Source: Maribacter aquivivus (GTDB lineage: Bacteria; Bacteroidota; Bacteroidia; Flavobacteriales; Flavobacteriaceae). Taken from it: DNA of 64,000 bases. The stretch is from assembly GCF_900142175.1 (NCBI RefSeq), contig NZ_FQZX01000001.1, positions 744,001 to 808,000 of the forward strand, given 5' to 3'. Below, in pieces: positions 26,804 through 33,111 of this stretch. Position 1 is the first letter of the stretch, and each line of letters begins with the position of its first letter. A model generated the notes under the pieces. It was given only the letters and a program-made list of their open reading frames with translations, did no database searches and was not told the origin of the DNA. The position numbers and the translations under genes were made by a program.

Positions 26804-28165
26804 ATGAAAGAATATGAAACTAAGAATCCGTACAGCGGTGAAATTGTTAAGACATATACACAAGATAGCACTGCCGATATAGAAAAAAAATTACAAAAAG
26901 CCCTATCTATAGAAGCCTCTTGGGCAGCTATGGAAATTGAAGATAGGTGCGAACTTCTCTCCAATGTAGCAGAATTGCTAATAGACCGTAAAGAGGAATA
27001 TGCAGAACTAATGACCCAAGAAATGGGAAAACCTTATGCTCAAGGTATTTCTGAAATTGAAAAATGTGCTTGGGTATGTGATTTCTATGCACATAACGCT
27101 GAAGATCTTTTAGCCGATGAGGTCATAGAAACCGATGCTGATGAGAGTTTTATAAGTCATGATCCCTTAGGATGCATTCTTGCCGTAATGCCATGGAATT
27201 ATCCTTTTTGGCAAGTACTTCGTTTTGCAGCCCCTACCTTAACAGCTGGTAATACTGCATTTCTTAAACATGCGCAAAATGTAACTGGTTGTTCTATGGC
27301 TATTGAAAAACTATTCTTAGATGCGGGTTATCCTGAAGGGTGTTTTCAAAGTTTAAAAGCGGGTCATGAAGAAATTGAAAAGCTTATTGCTAATGACGGT
27401 ATTAAAGCTGTAACCTTAACAGGAAGCGAAAAAGCTGGTAAATCAATTGCAGGTACGGCAGGAAAGAACTTAAAGAAATCTGTTCTTGAACTTGGCGGAA
27501 ACAATGCATGTATTGTTTGGGAAGATGCCAATTTAGATCAACACATCAATACTATGGTAACGGCACGTATGCAGAATACGGGTCAAAGTTGTATTGCTGC
27601 AAAACGCTTTATAGTTTGTGAAGATATTTATGATGCATTTCTAGAAAAATTTACCGCAAAAGTGAAATCACTTAAAAGTGGTGACCCTATGAAAGAGGAT
27701 ACGTTTATTGGTGTTATGGCGCGCGAAGATTTAGCCGAAGAACTTCAAAAACAAGTGAACGATTCTATAAAACAAGGTGCTAAAGTTGTACTGGGCAATA
27801 TGCATAAAGATGCTTATTTCTCACCCACTATACTAACCGATGTTACTGTAGAAATGCCGGTATTTAAAGAAGAAACTTTTGGACCTGTTGCTGCTATTAC
27901 CAAAGCAAAAAATAGAGAAGAAGCTATTGCCTTAGCTGCAAACTCTAGATTAGGTCTCGGTAGTATGTTATTCACTGAAGATATAGATGCCGCAATGGAT
28001 GTAATATCTACTATACCTGATGGCGCATTCTTTATAAACGACATGGTAAAGTCTGATCCTCGATTACCATTTGGTGGTACAAAAGCATCTGGCTATGGTA
28101 GAGAATTATCTAGAGAAGGCATCTTAGAATTCGTAAACAAGAAAACGGTTTATATTAAAAAATAA
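26804..28165 (+). CDS. NAD-dependent succinate-semialdehyde dehydrogenase
   Basis: 453 residues of the aldehyde dehydrogenase superfamily. Catalytic residues are present: N132 (PWNYP), E229 (LELGG) and C263 (GQSC). The short length and the MPWNYPFWQVLRFAAPTL and KSDPRLPFGGTKASGYGRE blocks fit the YneI/Sad type that oxidises succinate semialdehyde (or a related aldehyde) to succinate with NAD+. No GABA transaminase is nearby. A 56-residue membrane protein gene follows after 5 bases. Confidence 0.88.
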   Translation: MKEYETKNPYSGEIVKTYTQDSTADIEKKLQKALSIEASWAAMEIEDRCELLSNVAELLIDRKEEYAELMTQEMGKPYAQGISEIEKCAWVCDFYAHNAEDLLADEVIETDADESFISHDPLGCILAVMPWNYPFWQVLRFAAPTLTAGNTAFLKHAQNVTGCSMAIEKLFLDAGYPEGCFQSLKAGHEEIEKLIANDGIKAVTLTGSEKAGKSIAGTAGKNLKKSVLELGGNNACIVWEDANLDQHINTMVTARMQNTGQSCIAAKRFIVCEDIYDAFLEKFTAKVKSLKSGDPMKEDTFIGVMAREDLAEELQKQVNDSIKQGAKVVLGNMHKDAYFSPTILTDVTVEMPVFKEETFGPVAAITKAKNREEAIALAANSRLGLGSMLFTEDIDAAMDVISTIPDGAFFINDMVKSDPRLPFGGTKASGYGRELSREGILEFVNKKTVYIKK

Positions 28166-28170
28166 TACGC

Positions 28171-28341
28171 ATGAACAAAGAAGCAGAAGAAACAAAATTC
28201 GTTAAAGAACCAGAAGAAGAAACACAACAATACATTTTACAAAAAAATAAAAAAACTAAAGTTGGTGTAACTATACTTATAGCCTTTTTAGTACTTCTTA
28301 TTATTGGTGTAATAATTTCAAACGTATTTTTTACGAACTAA
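28171..28341 (+). CDS. 56-residue single-pass membrane protein
   Basis: A small frame starting ATG at 28171, 5 bases after the dehydrogenase stop. It encodes MNKEAEETKFVKEPEEETQQ, a lysine-rich turn, then one membrane helix (VTILIAFLVLLIIGVIISNV) and a short tail. The charge pattern (acidic then basic then helix) predicts an N-in orientation. It is followed by a terminator at 28363, so it is probably the end of the dehydrogenase operon. Confidence 0.6.
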   Translation: MNKEAEETKFVKEPEEETQQYILQKNKKTKVGVTILIAFLVLLIIGVIISNVFFTN

Positions 28342-28362
28342 AGAACACGACATAAAAATTGT

Positions 28363-28396
28363 AAAGGTGAGCATAATTTATTCTCACCTTTTTTTA
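28363..28396 (+). terminator. intrinsic terminator
   Basis: Arms AAAGGTGAG (28363-28371) and CTCACCTTT (28383-28391) are followed by a T-tract. It ends the dehydrogenase/small membrane protein transcript and marks the left border of the accessory stretch that follows. Confidence 0.85.
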
Positions 28397-28419
28397 GTTA
28401 CATCTAACTCGTAGCCTAT

Positions 28420-28827
28420 ATGCTAGTTTTATCGATTCTTACTTTCAATGAAAGTGAATACACGAAGGTTTCGATCAATCCATTAAACGCAAGAGAATTA
28501 TTTTTGTACTTTTCTAAAGTATTATTCAAAGGCATGAAACTAAGCAATTCATTTAAAGGTTCACTAAGAACATTTACTTACTTTATGGCTAGTGGAACAC
28601 ACTCCATGTTAAAAGGCATTAATTATGTAGAGCTCTATGGAAATGAACCAAGTGCGATAGAAAGAGTCTTTGCCATATATACAAATGTTATTGAATTGGA
28701 TGGAAATGGTATTGTTATAAATGACGAGTACGCTCAGAAAAGGGCTACGGATTATTTGCATTCATATTATGATTCTACCTTTATAGTTCAACCACAATTT
28801 GAAGATTGGGAAATAGAATTACATTAA
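28420..28827 (+). CDS. hypothetical protein
   Basis: 135 residues, not secreted, with no membrane helix. The block FTYFMASGTHSMLKGINYVELYG, the ERVFAIYTNVIELDG strand and the ending FEDWEIELH look like a conserved small family that I recall under the label DUF7677, often near polymorphic-toxin or accessory genes. I hold that label loosely. It is followed by the first copy of the recurring intergenic spacer (28831-28858). Confidence 0.6.
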   Translation: MLVLSILTFNESEYTKVSINPLNARELFLYFSKVLFKGMKLSNSFKGSLRTFTYFMASGTHSMLKGINYVELYGNEPSAIERVFAIYTNVIELDGNGIVINDEYAQKRATDYLHSYYDSTFIVQPQFEDWEIELH

Positions 28828-28830
28828 TAA

Positions 28831-28858
28831 TTTAAAGTTCAAATAAAGGATCATTAAA
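28831..28858 (+). repeat. recurring intergenic spacer, copy A
   Basis: Contains TTTAAAGTTCAAATAAAGG. It agrees with copy B at about 20 of 28 positions without gaps and shares the 13-mer AAGTTCAAATAAA exactly with copy D. Confidence 0.45.
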
Positions 28859-28878
28859 ATCATAGAAAAACCTGAATA

Positions 28879-29670
28879 GTGTCATATATATCCAAAGTAA
28901 ACATCGATTGTCCCCGTGAAAAGCCTTTCCCTTTTGATATATCTGCGATCAAGTATGCCAAAGACCTCGATTTTTCCAACCCTGTCACCTTCATCATCGG
29001 CGATAACGGTACTGGTAAAAGCACCCTATTGGAGACTCTTGCAGTTAGGCTACAGCTTCCGAACATGGACGGTTCTTCCTATGGAAAAAGAGGGTTTGAG
29101 GCTGCGAGGACTCTAGTGGAATTTCTTTCCATAGAATGGACAATAGATAGACCTCGAGGATTCTTTTTAAGGGCAGAGGATTTTGGAAACCTGTTGAATG
29201 GTATCCAGAACGAGGACAACAGGCAGTCCACCTTTTTTGAGGATATTAAAGAGGTGGTGCCGGAAGGTGTTCTAAAATCCATGCGCGATAATTCGAACTA
29301 TCAAATACATGCAATGCGTAAAAACTATGGTCAAGACCTCCAAGGCTTTTCACACGGGGAGGCCTACTTCAAGATAATGAATGATAAGATAAATCAACGC
29401 GGCATATATCTATTGGACGAACCTGAGGCGGCACTATCCCCCTCAAAACAGCTTTCGTTACTATATTTTATCAAGGAACATCTGAAGAACAACATGTCCC
29501 AGTTCATAGTGGCCACGCATTCACCTATGCTGATGGCTTACCCAGGAGCGGCAATATATCAAATTTCGGATGACACCATGAACAAGGTAGATTTCGAGGA
29601 AACAGAACACTATTCAATTACAAGGTCTTTTTTAAATAATCCCGATGCCTATCTTAGACATCTAGAATAA
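28879..29670 (+). CDS. AAA/ABC-type ATPase of foreign base composition
   Basis: 263 residues from a GTG start. Walker A is GDNGTGKST (41-49), a signature-like GFSHGE lies at 157-161, Walker B is YLLDEPEA (177-184, with the catalytic Glu at 181), and the switch His is in ATHSP (214). It is the COG3910-like class of stand-alone ABC ATPases, related to RecF/SMC heads without the long coiled coil. The gene is visibly richer in G and C than its neighbours (runs like CCCAGGAGCGGC), so it was probably acquired. The partner, if any, is not adjacent: the next gene is a two-helix membrane protein. Confidence 0.75.
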   Translation: MSYISKVNIDCPREKPFPFDISAIKYAKDLDFSNPVTFIIGDNGTGKSTLLETLAVRLQLPNMDGSSYGKRGFEAARTLVEFLSIEWTIDRPRGFFLRAEDFGNLLNGIQNEDNRQSTFFEDIKEVVPEGVLKSMRDNSNYQIHAMRKNYGQDLQGFSHGEAYFKIMNDKINQRGIYLLDEPEAALSPSKQLSLLYFIKEHLKNNMSQFIVATHSPMLMAYPGAAIYQISDDTMNKVDFEETEHYSITRSFLNNPDAYLRHLE

Positions 29671-29673
29671 TTG

Positions 29674-29701
29674 GCTAAAGTTTAAAATGAAGGATAATAA
29701 A
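29674..29701 (+). repeat. recurring intergenic spacer, copy B
   Basis: Contains GCTAAAGTTTAAAATGAAGG, following the ATPase stop by three bases. It aligns without gaps to copy A (about 20 of 28 identical). Confidence 0.4.
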
Positions 29702-29703
29702 TA

Positions 29704-29922
29704 TTGAATCAAAACAAAGAAAAACATACCCTTAGCTTAAGAGAACAAATTATTATGTTTTTTTTCGGCATTATATTCGTCAGTATTCTTGGTAAGCATT
29801 ATTTTGCAAATCTGGGAGGTAGTGTTGAAGATAAATCTAGACTATTGAAAGTTTATTATTTAGGCTTAGTCTTTTGGGCTTGTATCATAGGTCTAATTTT
29901 ATTTTTAGAAAATAAACTTTGA
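29704..29922 (+). CDS. small two-helix membrane protein
   Basis: 72 residues, apparently from a TTG start. A charged N-terminus (NQNKEKHTLSLREQ) is followed by two membrane helices (about 17-34 and 50-68: IIMFFFGIIFVSILGKHYF and YYLGLVFWACIIGLILFL). No family is recognised. It lies between two copies of the recurring spacer, so it may be an independent cassette-like unit rather than a partner of the ATPase. Confidence 0.5.
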   Translation: MNQNKEKHTLSLREQIIMFFFGIIFVSILGKHYFANLGGSVEDKSRLLKVYYLGLVFWACIIGLILFLENKL

Positions 29923-29927
29923 GCTAA

Positions 29928-29955
29928 CTAAAAGTTCAACTAAAGAATAAATAAT
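29928..29955 (+). repeat. recurring intergenic spacer, copy C
   Basis: Contains CTAAAAGTTCAACTAAAGAA, six bases after the preceding stop. It aligns without gaps to copy A at about 20 of 28 positions. Confidence 0.4.
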
Positions 29956-30121
29956 GTTATTGAAATGAATTTTATTGATAGCTATTTTTGCAGTGATCTT
30001 CTTAGGTTGCGAAACCGATTCGCTACCTTGTGAAGATGGGTATATAGAAGTACCAGGTCAAAACGGACCTGTTTGCGTACCTGAAGGAGAAGTAAGAGCT
30101 ATTGACATATTAACACCATAA
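29954..30121 (+). pseudogene. small cysteine-containing lipoprotein with an in-frame stop at codon 5
   Basis: The frame from the ATG at 29954 reads MLLK, then TGA (29966-29968), then ILLIAIFAVIFLGC, a good lipoprotein signal with lipobox cysteine, and a short mature part ETDSLPCEDGYIEVPGQNG. It ends at TAA 30119-30121. Replacing the TGA with an Arg or Trp codon restores a perfect signal peptide, so a point mutation (or an error) is likely. Translation could instead restart at the TTG at 29975, giving a shorter but still hydrophobic leader. The mature part holds two further cysteines that might form a disulfide. Confidence 0.6.
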
Positions 30122-30139
30122 GTTCAAATAAACTATCAT
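30120..30139 (+). repeat. recurring intergenic spacer, copy D
   Basis: AAGTTCAAATAAACTATCAT. The first 13 bases are identical to copy A. The copy overlaps the TAA stop of the lipoprotein frame and runs into the ATG of the HD/PycTM gene. Confidence 0.45.
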
Positions 30140-31349
30140 GTCTACACTAGTTTCTACAGCCGAAGAATTTGCCACTAATCAATTATCCGGCAATACTGAC
30201 CCAAGATATCTCTATCATAATCTTAGGCATACACAACGCGTTGTAGATGGTACAAAAGAGCTTATTACTGGTGAAAAAATTGGCGAAGAAGAGAGCGAGT
30301 TACTTTTAGTTACTGCTTGGTTTCATGACCTTGGGTATACTGTTTCTTATGAGAATCATGAAGAGCATAGCTGCCAGTTATCTAGAGATTTTTTAACCAA
30401 AAATAATTGTACACCATCTTTTATTACCAACGTTTGTAACCTGATTCTAGCGACGAAAAAAGGGTACGAGCCAAAAAATGAATTAGAAAAAATAATTCGC
30501 GATGCAGATTCTTCTCATTTTCATGTCAAGAATTTTATGGCAACAACCGAATTACTGAGAGAAGAGCGTGTTTTAATAAGTAAAGAAAGTATTACTTCTG
30601 CAGCATGGCGCGAAGAAAATATTGCTCTTTTACGCGCCAAACATCGTTATTATACGGAATACGCTATAGCTAATTGGCAAGAAGGGAAAGACAAGAATAT
30701 TAAGAGGCTCATCAAAGCAAAAAAGAAGAATAAAGAGCTCATTAAAAAGGAAAGTTTAAAAGCCAAATTTAAGGGAGAATTACCAGATCGGGGAATACAG
30801 ACACTATATAGAGTTACACTAAGTAATCATTTAAAACTGAGTGATATTGCCGATACCAAGGCGAATATTTTACTTTCTGTAAACGCCATTATTATTTCTA
30901 TGGCATTGGCAAACTTGGTTCCTAAGTTAGATAACCCTTCTAACGACTATCTATTCTACCCTACGTTTCTATTTATAATTTTTAGTGTAGTTTCTATGGT
31001 AATGTCTATTATAGCTACCAAACCAAATATTACTTCTGGTCAGTTTACAGAAGAAGAAGTCACCTCTAAAAAAGTAAATCTATTGTTCTTTGGTAATTTT
31101 CATAAAATGAAATTAGAGCAGTATAGTTGGGCTATGTCAGAACTTATTAAAGACAAAGATTACATCTATAGCTCATTAACCAAAGACCTTTATTTTCTTG
31201 GGATAGTTTTAGAAAGGAAATATCGACTTTTACGGTGGACGTATACCGTTTTTATGATAGGAATGATAATTTCAGTAATTGTATTTGGCATTGCACTCAA
31301 GTACTACGGTCCAGAACGAATATTAGAATTACCCGTAATGCAGCCCTAA
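30138..31349 (+). CDS. HD phosphohydrolase fused to a Pycsar-effector-type membrane domain
   Basis: 403 residues. Residues 20-180 form an HD domain with a full metal set: H31 (in YHNLRHTQRV), H63-D64 (WFHDLGY), H74/H77 and D122 (IIRDAD). Residues 220-390 match the PycTM/DUF5706 domain, with its hallmark LSDIADTKANILLSVNAIII (234-253), and three hydrophobic helices (about 243-262, 273-293, 367-388). PycTM proteins are effectors of the Pycsar antiphage system, which respond to cCMP or cUMP made by a PycC cyclase. Here no cyclase is adjacent, and the HD domain could degrade or sense a nucleotide signal. It stands on the right side of the cassette-like stretch. Inference: a nucleotide-controlled membrane protein. 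Confidence 0.75.
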   Translation: MSTLVSTAEEFATNQLSGNTDPRYLYHNLRHTQRVVDGTKELITGEKIGEEESELLLVTAWFHDLGYTVSYENHEEHSCQLSRDFLTKNNCTPSFITNVCNLILATKKGYEPKNELEKIIRDADSSHFHVKNFMATTELLREERVLISKESITSAAWREENIALLRAKHRYYTEYAIANWQEGKDKNIKRLIKAKKKNKELIKKESLKAKFKGELPDRGIQTLYRVTLSNHLKLSDIADTKANILLSVNAIIISMALANLVPKLDNPSNDYLFYPTFLFIIFSVVSMVMSIIATKPNITSGQFTEEEVTSKKVNLLFFGNFHKMKLEQYSWAMSELIKDKDYIYSSLTKDLYFLGIVLERKYRLLRWTYTVFMIGMIISVIVFGIALKYYGPERILELPVMQP

Positions 31350-31397
31350 CTAAAATGGCTGTTATAAAATTGAAGAACAATAAGTTTACTACAAAAC

Positions 31398-31523
31398 TTA
31401 GACTCCGAAAGCCATTAGAAGTATACACAATAAGATGCCGATTGCAGCAATTACAATAGTAAATTTTAAAGCTTTTGCTAAAGCTGGCTCTTTATTTTGA
31501 TCATTTACATTTACCCTGGTCAT
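31398..31523 (-). CDS. 41-residue single-pass membrane protein
   Basis: A short frame with ATG at 31523: a polar start MTRVNVNDQNKEPALAKALK, then one membrane helix (FTIVIAAIGILLCILLMAFG). The coding signal is weak because of length, but the charge pattern is what a small membrane protein would have. It converges on the HD/PycTM gene. Confidence 0.45.
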   Translation of the reverse strand: MTRVNVNDQNKEPALAKALKFTIVIAAIGILLCILLMAFGV

Positions 31524-31663
31524 GAGTGGTTATTTAGAATTATACCACAAATCTATGCCGAAACTTTCTAGAGTTTTAACTTCATAAATGAATTTCTTGT
31601 CTCCATTGCATTTTACCTAACTCATTGGTATCATGTAAAATATGATATTGCAACTAGTTGTCT

Positions 31664-33100
31664 TTAACTCATTTGTATCATTGCTTCTTTAAATGTTGCT
31701 TTTGGAGCTGAACACATTGGGCACTCATACGCATCATCAATATCTTCAAATTTGGTGCCTGCGGCAATATTAAACTCTTCATCACCAAAAGTTGCGTCAT
31801 AAACCGTTAAGCAGTCTTGACATTGATATAACGATTGTGTTGCTTCTACAACTTCAACGCTGGTTTCTTTTTCATCATCTTCTGCGCGACCCAATTGATC
31901 AAAATACATTTTACTTAACTCCATTAACAACCCAGGTAATTCTATCTTATCTATATCTTGGGCATAGGTAATATACTTTTGGCTGTTAGGATCAAAATGT
32001 TCAAAATGTAGAACATTGTACGTAGGGCGAACTTCAAATTCTTTAACAATGGTGGGCAAATTATTCTTTTCAATAATCACCGAGGCAAAGTGAGAACGTT
32101 TACCCACCTCATTGCTAATACCAAATGTTAGACCGTAGGTACTAATATCATTTTGATCAAAACTCCGAACCAAATACTTCTTTAACTCCAACGCCTCGCC
32201 ATCATCAATAGGCACATGCCAATTCATCTCTAATTGAGAATGCCTTACATTGATTCCTCTTTTACCTAAAAAGCGCTCTAAAGCTGGTCTGCTAGATTTC
32301 TTAATACCTTTTACTACAAAAGATTTCCATGGGGTAATGCAGATTTTACCAATACTATTATCTAGGCAAAAGCCGCAGAATTCTTTTAAGAAGGATAGGT
32401 CATATTTATTGTTTCTCCAATAAAGACCAAGCCAATACATATCTGAACCCAAACGGTTCATACCCTCATAATATGGAAAGGTCTGAAAAGGCACCTTAAG
32501 TTCCTTTTCCATGGTTTTGTTGTTGGTTTCTAAGTTCTTGTTCATGACAAAGAACAACTCATCTATGTCCGAAATATCTTCATATATTTCTTCGATTTGT
32601 TTGGAGATGGAATTGATATCCCAACTATAAATAAGCACCGGATAAAATTCAGATGATTTCCAGTGTGGTAGTTTAATATTCAAGTACCAATAATCTTCTT
32701 GATCAGATGCTATAAAGTTGAGGTTACCACTAAAAATAGGAACTAAGCGTTGTTTTGGATCTGTAATATTGATTTTCAATTTCGGTAAAAAATCAAATCC
32801 TTCTAGAATATAGAGATAAGTAGAACCCTTTAACCAATGGGTCATATCAAAAATATCTGCAGAGACGTAAGAGCTAACGATATTCTGAAATGAACGATTA
32901 GCAATGATATCTGTATTGAATTTCGAGATACTTTCTAGCTGTTCTTCTTTTGCATCCTTTAGCGGAAACAAAATATCTTGTCGAGACCCAAAATTGACAC
33001 TTGTGAGTCCGGCAGACTCCAGCATGGTAATAATATCTTTCAATTCACCAGGAGACGTAACACCACCTTTTATCAATATTCTATGAAGATCATCATTCAT
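31664..33100 (-). CDS. sirohaem-reductase-like half domain fused to rubredoxin (nitrate reductase companion)
   Basis: 478 residues. The bulk resembles the ferredoxin-like and substrate half domains of nitrite/sulfite reductases (GGVTSPGELKDIITMLESAG near the start, ICITPWKSFVVKGI mid-way), but I find no sirohaem/4Fe-4S cysteine set, so it probably binds no haem. The C-terminus is a rubredoxin: YQCQDCLTVYD with C-x-x-C and ECPMCSAP with the second pair, which coordinate one iron. It lies 11 bases downstream of the fused nitrate reductase, so it is the likely electron carrier or docking partner for it. This role is inference. Confidence 0.75.
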   Translation of the reverse strand: MNDDLHRILIKGGVTSPGELKDIITMLESAGLTSVNFGSRQDILFPLKDAKEEQLESISKFNTDIIANRSFQNIVSSYVSADIFDMTHWLKGSTYLYILEGFDFLPKLKINITDPKQRLVPIFSGNLNFIASDQEDYWYLNIKLPHWKSSEFYPVLIYSWDINSISKQIEEIYEDISDIDELFFVMNKNLETNNKTMEKELKVPFQTFPYYEGMNRLGSDMYWLGLYWRNNKYDLSFLKEFCGFCLDNSIGKICITPWKSFVVKGIKKSSRPALERFLGKRGINVRHSQLEMNWHVPIDDGEALELKKYLVRSFDQNDISTYGLTFGISNEVGKRSHFASVIIEKNNLPTIVKEFEVRPTYNVLHFEHFDPNSQKYITYAQDIDKIELPGLLMELSKMYFDQLGRAEDDEKETSVEVVEATQSLYQCQDCLTVYDATFGDEEFNIAAGTKFEDIDDAYECPMCSAPKATFKEAMIQMS

Positions 33101-33111
33101 GTCTCGCTGTT

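Noticed and set aside
28831-30139. Integron gene-cassette array (attC sites)
   Set aside because: The repeated spacers lack the long imperfect hairpin and the RYYYAAC/GTTRRRY ends of attC; no integrase is visible.
28420-31349. Complete Pycsar operon (cyclase plus effector)
   Set aside because: No class III cyclase gene is adjacent to the PycTM gene; the nearest cyclase-like gene is 5 kb away and of unknown activity.
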